A stretch of 64,000 bases of DNA, from NCBI GenBank assembly GCA_943369665.1, contig CALRNX020000015.1, positions 11,638 to 75,637 of the forward strand, in the 5' to 3' direction. This DNA comes from UKL13-3 sp943369665. Lineage in GTDB: Bacteria; Bacteroidota; Bacteroidia; UKL13-3. Position 1 is the stretch's first letter, and every line of letters begins with the position of its first letter. Shown here in pieces: positions 1 to 10,385 of this stretch. Position numbers and translations under genes: made by a program. The notes beneath the pieces were generated by a model. It was not told the origin of the DNA. It searched no databases and was given only the letters and a program-made list of their open reading frames with translations.

Positions 1-3000
1 ATTGGTAATGTAACGCTTGTTGCAAACGGTAGTACAATATTAAATAATGGTATTGCTACTCCTGTTTTATCAAACTTTGCGGCAATTAATGGCTATACCG
101 ATTTTACAAATTCAATCGCTCCAGTTAATATTGCAACAAACCAATTGGTTAACGCGAGCATTGCTGTTGTTTCTTCCAACTCTTTTACATACGATTGTCA
201 AGCAGCGATTTACATTGACTACAATCAAGATGGTGATTTTGCAGATGCTGGTGAATTAGCATGGAACTCTACCGTTTCGAAAATTGCTACCAATGGTCCT
301 TTTACTGCAAGCTTTACAACTCCTTGTACAGCAGCTATAGGTGAAACCAGAATGCGTGTAATCGTTTATGAGTCAACTACTCCTCTCAATGCTACCAATT
401 CATGTATTACTTATTATGCTGGTGAAACAGAAGATTATAGTATAAACATTGTTGCAAATCCAGTGTATTATGTAAACAGTAGCGCTATTCAAAACACTTC
501 AATCATTGCACCAAACACGTTAAATGCACAAATATTGAGGATACCATTAAGAGCAGCTGGTTGTGGCGTTGGAACTGTTACGGATATGTATTTCAGCACT
601 ACCGGATCTACTGGTGCAGCTACAGATATAACTTCCGCCAAACTTTATGCCACTGGTAATACCAATACTTTTAACACCAATAAATTGCTTGCTACCGTTT
701 CTTCGCCTAATGGCGCATTCAGCTTTACAGGACTTGCTGATACTTTATTAACCTCAACTACAGACACGAACAACTATTGGTTGGCATTTGATATAGCACC
801 AGGTGCCGTATTGGGCAATACAATCGATGCTACAATTGATAGTATCAATTTGATTGGCGCAAACGTTATTCCAACTGTTACCAATCCTGCAGGTAGCCGC
901 TTAGTAGTTTCACCAATGACCTATATTAGTTCAACTACAGTGCAAGCTTCCCTTTCTTCTATTGAGAGAGGATTGGCTAATAGCAAAGTTTTAGGATTCC
1001 AGGTTGTTACCTCGCCTACAGGCTCTCCTATTGATCTTACTTCATTAGACATTAATACTAATGGAACGGATTCATTACCGGATATTGCCAATATAAAAGT
1101 ATGGTATACCGGAACCAGCAGCACGTTTGCAACCACACTTCAGTTTGGTTCTACATTAGTAGCTCCGTCAACTACCAATACAATTACAGGGACAATGCCA
1201 TTAGCTAATGGGACCAATTACTTCTGGGTAACTTATGATATTGCCAGTGGAGCTAGTGTTGGCCACAATATTGATGGTGAAATAACAAGCGCAATTATTG
1301 GCAATGCTGTTCAAACGCCAATTGTGTCGGCTCCAGCCGGAACTCGTAAAGTACGTATTGCTTATTGTGCTTCAAATGCAACTACACCTGCAACATATGA
1401 AGACATTGGAAACGTAACTCTTATTACAAATGGGGATACTGTATTAAATAATGGAATAGGAACTCCTATTTTATCAAATACCTCAGCTATTAATGGTTAC
1501 ACAAACTTTACCAATACTGTTGCGGCAGCAAATATTGCTATCAATCAAACTGTAAGTGCAAAAATCGGATTGATCGTTAATGGTTTATATACATATAATA
1601 ACCAAGCAGCTATTTATATTGATTACAATCAAGATGGTGATTTCCTTGATGCAGGTGAAATGGTTTGGAACTCTGTTACAAATATAACAGCAACAGCAGG
1701 ACCTTTTGCTGCAACATTTACACCGCCTTGTACAGCTTTTATAGGTGAAACAAGAATGCGTGTAGCGCTATGGGGTGGTTTCACAACTACTGCTTTAACA
1801 TCTTCAAACTCATGCGGAACATATACCTATGGTGAAACAGAAGATTATTTAATAAACATTTTAGACAACCCGGTTGCTTATGTATCTAGTAGCGCTATTC
1901 AAAACACTGCTATTATTGCACCAAATGCAACAAATGCCCAAATACTGAGAATTCCATTGAAAGCGAAGGGTTGTGGAGTAGGCGTCATAACCGATATGTA
2001 TTTTAATACCGGTAGTACCACAAATGCAGTTACAGATATTGTGGCCGCAAAATTATACTCAACGGGTAAAAACAGCAGCTTTAGTACCGGCAAATTATTG
2101 GCAACGGTTGCTTCTCCAAATGGCGCATTTAGTTTTACCGGATTATTGGACACTGTATTTACTGCAACCAATGATACCAACAACTATTGGTTAGCATATG
2201 ATGTTGCTCCAGGTGCCGGTTTAGGTAATGTATTGGATGCTCAAATTGACAGTATCAATATTATTGGATCCTATGTAATTCCAACAAACAATAACCCTTC
2301 AGGAAGTCGTCAGATTGTTGCTCCAATGACATATATAAGTTCAACAACAACTCAAACTTATACTTCTAAGGTAGCTAAAGGCGATGCCAACAATCCAATT
2401 ATTGGATTAGAAATTGTTACATCTGCAATAGGTTCTGCTATTGATTTAACTTCATTGGATATAGCAACTACAGGTACGGATTCTTTAGCGGATATTACCA
2501 ACCTAAAAGTTTGGTATACAGGAACCAGCAATACATTTGCAACTACAACGCAGTTTGGTTCTACAATTGCTACACCATCTGCTACTAATACGGTAACAGG
2601 ATTGTTATCATTAACCAATGGCACCAATTACTTCTGGGTAACGTATGATGTTATTAGTGGAGCTTCAAGCGGACATGCTGTAGATGCTGAAATAAACTCA
2701 ATAACGGTAGCAGCTACACCTGAAGTACCAACATTAACGGCTCCTGCTGGCAACCGTTTAATTCGTGCGCCATATTGTACTCCAACATACACTACTGGTA
2801 AAACAGATGGTGATTTAATTTCAAATATTGTTATTGCTGGAACTACTTTCTCTAATAATACGGGTACATCTCCTGTAAACCCATATTACACATTCTTCAC
2901 CGGAGCTCCTAATTTAACAGCTACACTTGTTCAAGGTGGTACTTATAATGTAACTGTATCTATTGGTAGTTTCACCAATCAAGGTATAGCAGCATGGGTA

Positions 3001-4640
3001 GATTATGATGATGATGGAGTATTTTCACCTTCAGAAAAAATAGGAAACACAACTGTGGCGATCAATACTGCATTTGGTTCTGCAACTTTCCCTATTACTT
3101 TAACTTGTGCATCGGTACCTGGTCAAAGAAGGATGCGGGTTAGAGGTGTATATGCAAATGCTGGACCAACAATTGACCCTTGTAACAATTATGGTTATGG
3201 TGAAGCTGAAGATTATATCATCACGATTGCCAACAATCCTGTTGCTTACGGTACAAGTAAAGCAATTCAAAACACTGGAATTGTTGCTCCTGGAACCAAC
3301 AATGCAAAATTGTTACGCATTCCGTTAACAGCTACAGGTTGCGGCATTCAATCTATCTCAGAAATGAGATTTAGCACAACCGGAACAACAGCTACAACGG
3401 ATATTACAAGTGCAAAATTATTTGCGACAGGTAATTCGGCAGTATTTAATACCAATAAACTACTGGGAACCGTTTTATCTCCTAGCGGACAATTTAGCTT
3501 CGCTGGTGGATTCGATACTTTATTGGTAGCATTAAATGATACTAACAACTACTGGTTAGTTTATGATATCGCGAGCAGCGCTACTGAACATAACTTTGTG
3601 GATGCACAAGTTGATAGTATTGGAATTGTTGGAACATACGTTATACCATCCAACAATAATCCTGCAGGTAACCTCGAGATTATTACACCAATGACATATG
3701 TTGGATCAACAGTAACAGCTCCGGTTCTATCAAAAGTAGGGAAAGGTGAAACCAACAATACTATTGTAAGATACGAAGTGACAACATCTGCTACAGGTGC
3801 ACCAGTGGAGGTATCAGCATTGGATATTGCGACTACAGGAACAAGTTTATTAACCGATATTACCAACCTTAAGGTTTACTACACCGGAACAAATGCTTCA
3901 TTCAGTACAAGTACACAATTTGGAGCAACTGTTACGACTCCTTCAGCTACCCAAACGGTAACAGGATCACAAGCATTGGCTAACGGAACCAACTATTTCT
4001 GGGTTACATATGATATAGCAGCAGGTGCAACCATCAGCAATTTTGTTGACGCAGAAGTAACTTCTGCAACAATCAATGGTATAGTGCAAGTACCTGCCGT
4101 AACAGCTCCTGCTGGTGCTCGCCAAATCAGAAATGCTTACTGCGCTTCTAATGCAACCTCTCCGGCTATATATGAAGATATTGGAAACGTAACATTGGTT
4201 ACTGCAGGGGCAACTGTATTAAACAATGGCAATGCTACACCTTCACTAAGTAACCCAACTGCAATCAATGGCTATACCAACTTTACTACAAGTGTTGCTA
4301 AAGCGCAATTGTATCAAAACCAAATGGTCAATCTATCAATTGGTATAATCAATATTGACGCCTTTAGTTATAACGATATGGCTGCTATTTACATTGACTA
4401 TAACCAAGATGGAGACTTTAGTGATGCTAATGAAATGGCTTGGACTGCTCCAACTTATCTGAATGCAAATACGGGTCCTTTCACCGGTTCTTTCTTGGTT
4501 CCTGCGAGTGCTTTACTCGGAGAAACCCGCATGCGTGTTGTATTAACATATACAACCACTCCTCTGGTTCAGGCTAATGCTTGCGGCACTTATACATATG
4601 GTGAAACAGAAGATTATCTGGTAGATATTATTCCACTTCC
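1..4640 (+). repeat. Tandem in-frame repeats of about 1.4 kb in the surface-protein gene
   Basis: Imperfect direct repeats start near 1360, 2770 and 4135 (periods about 1410 and 1365 bp), and an earlier unit is cut by the window edge. Recurring DNA marks are ggtgaaacagaagattat (421, 1831, 4602, with a variant near 3202) and acaatcaagatggtgattt (near 220 and 1621, with a variant near 4397). Each full unit encodes one GEVED domain plus two BNR-associated domains. The third unit has diverged more (YCTPTYTTGK in place of YCASNATTP). Confidence 0.85.
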
Positions 4641-6006
4641 TACTCCATCTGCATATGTTTGGAACAAAACAGGTTCTGCAAACTTTAATACACCTGCAAA
4701 CTGGACCCCAGCAAGAACAACACCACTTGGAAATGATATGTTATTTGTTGATGGCGGTGGTAGTGTTACAATGACCGGAGTTTCTGTTCACAATGCAAAA
4801 TCATTTAATGTTTTTAACAATACCACACTTACGTTATTAGGTACTGGTAACTTTTTAACAAGCGATTCATTGCATATTGAAGCAGGTAGCCGCATCAATG
4901 CTGCTGCAGGTATTACTATGGTTGTTGGAGCAGATACAAACACAATTGGTCTTTTAACGGGAACAGGAAAAATTTCAGGAACAATTAAACGTTGGATGAA
5001 TGCCGCTACAAGCAACTATAATTTCCCAATTGTAGTGAACAATGATAGCCGTAACATCAATATCAACTACACTGTGCCTGCTGCTACTTCCGGTTCTATT
5101 ACACTAAGCTACGCAACTGGAGCTCCTGGAGGAGGTGGATTACCTACTACAGATGCAAGCTTGTCTTTATCATTAGTGAACATTTCTGATGCAGGTGTTT
5201 GGAATATAACCAACACTGATGGTTTAGTTGGTGGTACTTATGAGCTAGTATGTAACGCGGATGGAATTGCAAATGCTCCGGTGGTTGATCAAACTGCAAT
5301 TGTTTACAGAACAGATGCATTTGGATCATGGACTGCTGTAGGTTCAGCAACTGTTACAACAGGAACTTCATCTGCTCTTTTATTGAACAGATCCGGATTA
5401 ACAGCATATGGCCAATATGGTATTGCCGGAACATTATCTAATGCATTGCCGGTTAGCTTAACATCATTCACGGCTTTAGCTAAAGCAAAAGATGCAAACC
5501 TTACCTGGACAACCGCTGCCGAAATCAATAATAAAGGTTTTGAAGTTGAACGTTCAGTTGATGGTAAATCATTCACTACTGTTGCTTTTGTAAAAGGTGC
5601 TGGTAACAGCAATGTGAAGTTGAACTATGCTTTAACTGACGCAAATGCGTTCGCTAATAGTAATATCCTTTACTATCGTTTAAAACAAGTTGACTTTAAT
5701 GGTAAATCGACTTACTCGCAAATTGTGAAAGTAAGCGTTAATACAGAAAATGTGAATGTAGTTTCGGCTTATCCGAATCCATTCACAACTGATTACTCTG
5801 TATCACTTACATCAGCTAAGAGCGGTGAAGCAACTATTGTAATGGTTGACATGCAAGGTCGTAAAGTGGCTAACTTTACAAGCCTGATCAACGCTGGAAC
5901 AAACACAATTCCTGTAAACAATATGGCAACTCTTAATGCCGGTGTTTACTTTATTAGTGTTACCGTTGCCGGTGAAACACAAACCATTAAACTTGTGAAA
6001 AACTAA
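1..6006 (+). CDS. Giant modular secreted protein, GEVED and BNR-associated repeats, T9SS sorting domain (5' partial)
   Basis: The frame is open from base 1, and its first residues (IGNVTLVANG) match the interior of later repeat units, so the true start lies upstream. About 2000 residues are visible. The protein alternates GEVED domains (signature YGETEDY) with pairs of domains resembling the N-terminal domain of BNR-repeat neuraminidases (signature TNYFWVTYDI or TNNYWLAFDI). Units begin near 1360, 2770 and 4135; the last has only the GEVED part. Next comes a segment starting VWNKTGSANFNTPANW, then a common Bacteroidetes module (LTWTTAAEINNKGFEVERS). The C-terminus is a T9SS type A sorting domain (AYPNPF to QTIKLVKN), so I infer export through the outer membrane and surface attachment. 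Three of the four GEVED domains carry an acidic DYNQDGDF loop that resembles a calcium-binding loop. Ligand and role are unknown; adhesion or glycan binding are possibilities. Confidence 0.88.
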   Translation: MGNVTLVANGSTILNNGIATPVLSNFAAINGYTDFTNSIAPVNIATNQLVNASIAVVSSNSFTYDCQAAIYIDYNQDGDFADAGELAWNSTVSKIATNGPFTASFTTPCTAAIGETRMRVIVYESTTPLNATNSCITYYAGETEDYSINIVANPVYYVNSSAIQNTSIIAPNTLNAQILRIPLRAAGCGVGTVTDMYFSTTGSTGAATDITSAKLYATGNTNTFNTNKLLATVSSPNGAFSFTGLADTLLTSTTDTNNYWLAFDIAPGAVLGNTIDATIDSINLIGANVIPTVTNPAGSRLVVSPMTYISSTTVQASLSSIERGLANSKVLGFQVVTSPTGSPIDLTSLDINTNGTDSLPDIANIKVWYTGTSSTFATTLQFGSTLVAPSTTNTITGTMPLANGTNYFWVTYDIASGASVGHNIDGEITSAIIGNAVQTPIVSAPAGTRKVRIAYCASNATTPATYEDIGNVTLITNGDTVLNNGIGTPILSNTSAINGYTNFTNTVAAANIAINQTVSAKIGLIVNGLYTYNNQAAIYIDYNQDGDFLDAGEMVWNSVTNITATAGPFAATFTPPCTAFIGETRMRVALWGGFTTTALTSSNSCGTYTYGETEDYLINILDNPVAYVSSSAIQNTAIIAPNATNAQILRIPLKAKGCGVGVITDMYFNTGSTTNAVTDIVAAKLYSTGKNSSFSTGKLLATVASPNGAFSFTGLLDTVFTATNDTNNYWLAYDVAPGAGLGNVLDAQIDSINIIGSYVIPTNNNPSGSRQIVAPMTYISSTTTQTYTSKVAKGDANNPIIGLEIVTSAIGSAIDLTSLDIATTGTDSLADITNLKVWYTGTSNTFATTTQFGSTIATPSATNTVTGLLSLTNGTNYFWVTYDVISGASSGHAVDAEINSITVAATPEVPTLTAPAGNRLIRAPYCTPTYTTGKTDGDLISNIVIAGTTFSNNTGTSPVNPYYTFFTGAPNLTATLVQGGTYNVTVSIGSFTNQGIAAWVDYDDDGVFSPSEKIGNTTVAINTAFGSATFPITLTCASVPGQRRMRVRGVYANAGPTIDPCNNYGYGEAEDYIITIANNPVAYGTSKAIQNTGIVAPGTNNAKLLRIPLTATGCGIQSISEMRFSTTGTTATTDITSAKLFATGNSAVFNTNKLLGTVLSPSGQFSFAGGFDTLLVALNDTNNYWLVYDIASSATEHNFVDAQVDSIGIVGTYVIPSNNNPAGNLEIITPMTYVGSTVTAPVLSKVGKGETNNTIVRYEVTTSATGAPVEVSALDIATTGTSLLTDITNLKVYYTGTNASFSTSTQFGATVTTPSATQTVTGSQALANGTNYFWVTYDIAAGATISNFVDAEVTSATINGIVQVPAVTAPAGARQIRNAYCASNATSPAIYEDIGNVTLVTAGATVLNNGNATPSLSNPTAINGYTNFTTSVAKAQLYQNQMVNLSIGIINIDAFSYNDMAAIYIDYNQDGDFSDANEMAWTAPTYLNANTGPFTGSFLVPASALLGETRMRVVLTYTTTPLVQANACGTYTYGETEDYLVDIIPLPTPSAYVWNKTGSANFNTPANWTPARTTPLGNDMLFVDGGGSVTMTGVSVHNAKSFNVFNNTTLTLLGTGNFLTSDSLHIEAGSRINAAAGITMVVGADTNTIGLLTGTGKISGTIKRWMNAATSNYNFPIVVNNDSRNININYTVPAATSGSITLSYATGAPGGGGLPTTDASLSLSLVNISDAGVWNITNTDGLVGGTYELVCNADGIANAPVVDQTAIVYRTDAFGSWTAVGSATVTTGTSSALLLNRSGLTAYGQYGIAGTLSNALPVSLTSFTALAKAKDANLTWTTAAEINNKGFEVERSVDGKSFTTVAFVKGAGNSNVKLNYALTDANAFANSNILYYRLKQVDFNGKSTYSQIVKVSVNTENVNVVSAYPNPFTTDYSVSLTSAKSGEATIVMVDMQGRKVANFTSLINAGTNTIPVNNMATLNAGVYFISVTVAGETQTIKLVKN

Positions 6007-6031
6007 CAGGATTTAATTCCGATAACTTTCA

Positions 6032-6070
6032 AAAGGGCGTCCCACAATATGGTGGGACGCCCTTTTTGTT
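6032..6070 (+). terminator. Rho-independent terminator of the giant surface-protein gene
   Basis: A perfect 14-bp stem (6032-6045 with 6052-6065) has a 6-base loop and runs into a T-rich end, 25 bases after the stop codon. Confidence 0.9.
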
Positions 6071-6167
6071 AAACAATGAATAAGTATTGATACCTTAATT
6101 TCCTTTGGTCTCACATAGCCGAAAAGTGATAATTCGCAGCTAATTAGTTATAACCAAGTATTAACCA

Positions 6168-6175
6168 TATCTTTG
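6168..6175 (+). promoter_or_regulatory. Bacteroidetes -7 box (TATCTTTG) before the DEAD-box helicase gene
   Basis: It is an exact match to TAnnTTTG, 25 bases before the proposed TTG start. The -33 element is weak (TTAG near 6144). Transcription would begin near 6182, giving a leader of about 20 bases. Confidence 0.55.
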
Positions 6176-6200
6176 GCGCTCATTTTTATAAAACAGTACT

Positions 6201-8090
6201 TTGATAACATTTAACGAACTGGGTTTAGACACGTCCGTTCTAAACGCCATTACCGAGATGGGTTTTACAAACCCTACTCCAGTTCAGGAACAGTCCATTC
6301 CTGTATTTTTAGAAACCGAAAGAGACATTTTGGCTCTTGCACAAACCGGGACCGGTAAAACAGCAGCTTTTGGCTTGCCCTTATTGCACAAAATTGACTT
6401 CAACAGCAAAACAACGCAAGCCCTTATTATTTGTCCAACACGTGAGCTTTGCCTCCAAATTTCCAAAGACCTTGGAAACTACAGCAAATTCATTAAAGGT
6501 GTGAATATTGCCGCTGTTTATGGAGGTTCTAGTATTACCCAACAGATTGATCAATTAAGACGCGGAGCACAGATTATTGTAGCAACTCCCGGACGTTTGA
6601 TGGATTTGATGCATCGCAAAGCAGTTAAAATCCAAGACATCGGATACGTAGTATTAGATGAAGCGGATGAAATGCTAAACATGGGGTTCAGAGACGATAT
6701 TGAACAAATATTATCTGACACACCAGATGACAAACGTGTTGCCTTGTTTAGTGCCACCATGCCAAAACAGGTAAAACAAATTGCAGATGTGTATTTAAAA
6801 GATCCGGTAGAAATTACCGTAGGTCGTAAAAATACCACCAATGCAAACATTACACACGAATATGCGGTAGTACATGCAAAAGATAAAGTTGCAGCCTTAA
6901 AACGTGTGCTGGATTATACCAGCGACCATTTTTATGGTATTGTATTCTGCCAAACCAAAAACGAAACACAAGACATCAGCGATAAATTGATCCGTGATGG
7001 TTACAATGCTGATTGTTTACATGGTGATTTGAGCCAGGGACAACGCGAAAAAGTAATGAGCCGCTTCCGTCATCATGCAATTAAAATTTTATTAGCAACC
7101 GATGTGGCAGCGCGCGGTATTGATGTAACCGGTATTACACACGTAATCCATTACCATTTACCGGATGATATTGAAAATTACACTCACCGCAGTGGTCGTA
7201 CAGCCCGCGCTGGTAAAACAGGTATATCCTTTACTTTGTTAAACATGCGTGAACAATATCGCTTGCGCGAAATTGAAAAACTAACAGGAACTAAATTCAA
7301 TAAAATCCTGATCCCTTCGGCTACCGAAGTGCGCGATAAAAAACTAATTGCCTTTACCGATACCATTAAAAACTGTGAAGTAGAAGAAACCATTTTTGAC
7401 AAAACTGTCTTAGACGGACTTGAGCCATTAATGGAATTGAGCAAAGAAGAGTTGGTAAAGAAAATGCTTTCGCTTGAATTACGCAGATTCTCTGATGAGT
7501 ATTTAAATGCTCCTGATTTGAACGTTGCCGAACGCAGTGCCGGTAGCAGAGATGGAGCGAGAGATGCTCGAGGTGGTGAAAGAGAACCAAGAGAACGTGC
7601 TTACGGTTCAAACCAAGGAACACGTTTATTTGTAAGCATCGGACAAAAAGATGGTTTAAATATCGGCTCATTGAAAGATTTCGTTTCAACCGTTACAGGA
7701 ATACAGCATTCGGATATTCACCGTGTGGATGTAAAAGGCGTTTACTCTTTTGTAAACGTTGACGAAGCAAACGTTGAAAATGTTATGAAAACATTGCATG
7801 GAAGCGAATACGCAGGCCGCCAGGTTAGGGTAGAAATTTCAGGTAATGCAAACGATACAGGACGCACGCGCAGCTCATCATATGGTGGTGGCCGTGGTGG
7901 CGACAGCAGAGGTGGTGATCGTGGTGGATACAGAGGAGGAGAACGCGGTGGCGATAGAGGAGGGAGATCATATGGTGGCGGAGATAGGAGACGTAGCGAA
8001 GGTGGCGGTTCTTCAAGATCATCATATGGTGGTGGTGAAAGAAGACGCAGTGAAAGTGGCGGAGGAGACAGAAGACGCAGAAGCTACTAG
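6201..8090 (+). CDS. deaD: DEAD-box ATP-dependent RNA helicase with DbpA-type RNA-binding domain and RGG tail
   Basis: This is an RNA-unwinding ATPase of the RhlE/DeaD group, expected to act in cytoplasmic RNA remodelling, ribosome assembly or cold adaptation. All core motifs are visible: Q-motif (PTPVQEQSIP), Walker A AQTGTGKT (about 47-54), PTRELC, TPGRL, DEAD at 153-156, SAT, and HRSGR at 329-333. Residues about 474-548 (starting TRLFVSIGQKDG) fit the DbpA RNA-binding domain. The last 80 or so residues are a Gly/Arg/Ser-rich RGG-like tail. The start is TTG: an in-frame stop lies at 6189-6191 and no ATG occurs before residue 20, while the reading from the TTG gives the usual family N-terminus MITFNELGL. 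The assignment to DeaD rather than another paralogue is family-level. Confidence 0.93.
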   Translation: MITFNELGLDTSVLNAITEMGFTNPTPVQEQSIPVFLETERDILALAQTGTGKTAAFGLPLLHKIDFNSKTTQALIICPTRELCLQISKDLGNYSKFIKGVNIAAVYGGSSITQQIDQLRRGAQIIVATPGRLMDLMHRKAVKIQDIGYVVLDEADEMLNMGFRDDIEQILSDTPDDKRVALFSATMPKQVKQIADVYLKDPVEITVGRKNTTNANITHEYAVVHAKDKVAALKRVLDYTSDHFYGIVFCQTKNETQDISDKLIRDGYNADCLHGDLSQGQREKVMSRFRHHAIKILLATDVAARGIDVTGITHVIHYHLPDDIENYTHRSGRTARAGKTGISFTLLNMREQYRLREIEKLTGTKFNKILIPSATEVRDKKLIAFTDTIKNCEVEETIFDKTVLDGLEPLMELSKEELVKKMLSLELRRFSDEYLNAPDLNVAERSAGSRDGARDARGGEREPRERAYGSNQGTRLFVSIGQKDGLNIGSLKDFVSTVTGIQHSDIHRVDVKGVYSFVNVDEANVENVMKTLHGSEYAGRQVRVEISGNANDTGRTRSSSYGGGRGGDSRGGDRGGYRGGERGGDRGGRSYGGGDRRRSEGGGSSRSSYGGGERRRSESGGGDRRRRSY

Positions 8091-8153
8091 TTTTAAGTAA
8101 TGAGTTCATTCTGTAGAATGGTCGACAAAGTCATCTAATATTACAATACGTAT

Positions 8154-8184
8154 AAATGCCAACTTTCGGGTTGGCATTTTTTTT
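8154..8184 (+). terminator. Terminator after the helicase gene
   Basis: A 10-bp perfect stem (8154-8163 with 8170-8179) has a loop TTTCGG and is followed by a run of T, 64 bases after the helicase stop. Confidence 0.9.
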
Positions 8185-8246
8185 GCCTCATAGATTGATA
8201 AAGTATTTGTTGAAAATCTTTAACATTGCACTATAAAACATCTGTT

Positions 8247-8969
8247 ATGCGTAAACTACTCCTACTTTCAATCTTTATAGGAACTACCCTATTCTCCTTT
8301 GCACAAACAAAACATTACCTTTCTTCATCTGGTGAAATGATTTTTTCATTTGCCAATATCAAACAGAATGGCAACAACGTTGACAGTAAGTTGCGTTGGT
8401 CGCCAGTATTTAACTGGCAGCTTTTCAGCAATCATGATTTCACCCAACATGTTGGAATGTTCTATGGTTTTGCCGTTCGTAACGTGGGTTTTGTTTACGA
8501 TATTCCTAGTAGCGACACAATGAAAAAATACCGTACTTATAATATTGGAATTCCAATCGGCATTAAACTTGGAAATATAAATGGCGGGTTTATTTATGGC
8601 GGATATGAATTTGAAATGCCTTTTCACTACAAAGAAAAAACGTTTGTAAATGGTGATAAAAAAGAGAAGATACAAGTCTATTTCAGTGATAGGGTAAATT
8701 GGTATACACAATCAGTATTCGCTGGTATCAACTTCAAACGAGGCTTTAATGTAAAATTTAAATATTATCTCGATAATTTTTTTAATCCCAACTATTCTGA
8801 AGTAAATGCTGCAGGTGTTCGCGTAAAACCGTTCTCCGATTTTAACGCGCATGTATTTTACATTGCTTTGCAGTTTAATCCGTTCAAAGATTGGAGATCC
8901 TATTACCAAAAAAATGATAAGCCAGAGCCGAAAAAATCTGACGAACGATACAGTTATAATTATAAGTAA
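8247..8969 (+). CDS. Exported envelope protein of unknown function, probable outer-membrane beta-barrel
   Basis: About 240 residues. I chose ATG 8247, which begins a clear signal peptide (MRKLLLLSIF, cleavage after FSFA), over an upstream in-frame TTG at 8226. The mature part alternates aromatic and polar residues in strand-like stretches (FNWQLFSNHDF, GGFIYGGYEFEMPF, FNVKFKYYLDNFF, VFYIALQFNPF), as in small porin-like barrels, and the C-terminus is lysine- and tyrosine-rich. I do not recognise a named family. It stands alone between the helicase terminator and the convergent lutB, so the context gives no hint of its role. Confidence 0.7.
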   Translation: MRKLLLLSIFIGTTLFSFAQTKHYLSSSGEMIFSFANIKQNGNNVDSKLRWSPVFNWQLFSNHDFTQHVGMFYGFAVRNVGFVYDIPSSDTMKKYRTYNIGIPIGIKLGNINGGFIYGGYEFEMPFHYKEKTFVNGDKKEKIQVYFSDRVNWYTQSVFAGINFKRGFNVKFKYYLDNFFNPNYSEVNAAGVRVKPFSDFNAHVFYIALQFNPFKDWRSYYQKNDKPEPKKSDERYSYNYK

Positions 8970-8988
8970 GATCTGAACAGATAAACGG

Positions 8989-10359
8989 TTACTGTCCGAA
9001 TCGTTCTCTCCACAATTGGTTAAACGATTTGTCGGCTACCTTAGGAAACTCTCTGCGTTCACCCCAAGCTGTTTTAAAAAACGAATTCAGCATAAACTGT
9101 TTGATGGAAGTTCCTTTGTTCATGTTTTTGCGTGCAAGCACAATTTTTTTCCAGCTAAACCACATTAGCTTTTCACTGTTTTTGAGCAAACCTGCGTTTA
9201 CTGCATCGCGCCTGTTGCGCAATAAGTGATTGTGTAAATCTATTTTTACCGGACATACATCAGTACATTTTCCACACAAAGAAGATGCCTGGCTCAAATG
9301 CTTGTATTCATCCATTCCCCCCATGTGCGGTGTAATTACCGCTCCAATTGGACCAGCATAAGGAGTCCCATAAGCAGGTCCGCCAATAGTTTGAAATACC
9401 GGACAAACATTGCTGCATGCACCGCATTTGATGCATGTGAGCGCTTGTCGTTGTTCTGCTTGTGCTAATAAATTACTACGGCCATTATCGATCAGTATTA
9501 CGATGAACTCTGAAGGACCATCTACATCTTCCGGCTGGCGTGGCCCAAAGAGTGTATTATAGGCCGTGAGTTGTTGTCCTGTGCCATGGCTTGACAACAA
9601 TGGAAGTAATACATCAAGCTCATTTATGCTCGGAATAATTTTTTCAATCCCGGCCAATACAATATGCGTTTTCACAAAAGTAGTGCTCAACCTTGCGTTG
9701 CCTTCGTTTTCGGTAATGGATACCATCCCACTATCGGCAATCAGAAAATTGGCTCCGGTTATCCCAATATCGGCTTTGATAAATTTACCCCTCAATTCAT
9801 TTCGCACATCATCACTTAACTCCTGAGCACTGGCATCAAGGGAAGAACTGATCGTATCGTTTAACAATTGCGCTATATCCTGGCGGCTTTTATGCATTGC
9901 CGGTGTTACCGAATGATATGGGCGTTCACCTGCTTTATCAACGATAAATTCACCCAAATCCGTTTCATGAACCGTAACGTTTTTCTTCCGTAGATACGCA
10001 TTCAGGCCAATTTCTTCGGCCATTGTTGTCTTGCTTTTGACTACTTCTGTAACATTTCGTTTCAACAATATTTGATCGATCTCATGTAATGCTGTTTGTG
10101 CATCACTTGCCCAAATCACTTTCCCCCCTTTTCGAATCACACTCGACTCAAACTCGATTAAGTATTTATCCAGATTGTCAATTACTTTCCAGCGGATATA
10201 TGCAGCACGTTCCTTTGCAAGTTCCAAGTTAGCATACTGTTCCCTACCATGAACCACAGCATTTTCATATTGCCTAACAGCAAATTGAACCTTATGCCGG
10301 GTCTCTTTATCGAAACTCAGCACTTCGGTAGTTGCTAAAAATTCTTCTTGCTTACGCAT
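8989..10359 (-). CDS. lutB: LutB-type iron-sulfur lactate utilisation protein
   Basis: This is an iron-sulfur subunit of the LutABC-type L-lactate oxidation system, passing electrons from lactate to the respiratory chain. An N-terminal LUD domain (about 60-300) precedes two 4Fe-4S clusters: CIKCGACSNVCP with Cys309, 312, 315 and 319, and CGKCTDVCP. The linker PAYGTPYAGPIGAV is typical of LutB. Length (456 aa) is normal. It starts 26 bases after panC on the same strand, so the two are probably co-transcribed. No lutA or lutC gene lies in the window. The LutB family also includes YkgF-like proteins whose substrate is less certain. Confidence 0.9.
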   Translation of the reverse strand: MRKQEEFLATTEVLSFDKETRHKVQFAVRQYENAVVHGREQYANLELAKERAAYIRWKVIDNLDKYLIEFESSVIRKGGKVIWASDAQTALHEIDQILLKRNVTEVVKSKTTMAEEIGLNAYLRKKNVTVHETDLGEFIVDKAGERPYHSVTPAMHKSRQDIAQLLNDTISSSLDASAQELSDDVRNELRGKFIKADIGITGANFLIADSGMVSITENEGNARLSTTFVKTHIVLAGIEKIIPSINELDVLLPLLSSHGTGQQLTAYNTLFGPRQPEDVDGPSEFIVILIDNGRSNLLAQAEQRQALTCIKCGACSNVCPVFQTIGGPAYGTPYAGPIGAVITPHMGGMDEYKHLSQASSLCGKCTDVCPVKIDLHNHLLRNRRDAVNAGLLKNSEKLMWFSWKKIVLARKNMNKGTSIKQFMLNSFFKTAWGERREFPKVADKSFNQLWRERFGQ

Positions 10360-10385
10360 GTATTCAAAGTAAACACAATCAATCT

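Noticed and set aside
921..5612. Minus-strand open frames opposite the first giant gene
   Set aside because: They repeat at the same spacing as the plus-strand repeats and translate to unrelated low-complexity sequence, as expected for shadows.
7825..8109. Overlapping frames in the RGG tail region of the helicase gene on both strands
   Set aside because: They arise from the repetitive Gly/Arg codons of the helicase tail.
8226..8246. Upstream TTG start for the envelope protein gene
   Set aside because: The ATG at 8247 begins the signal peptide; the extra residues (MHYKTSV) would precede it without purpose.
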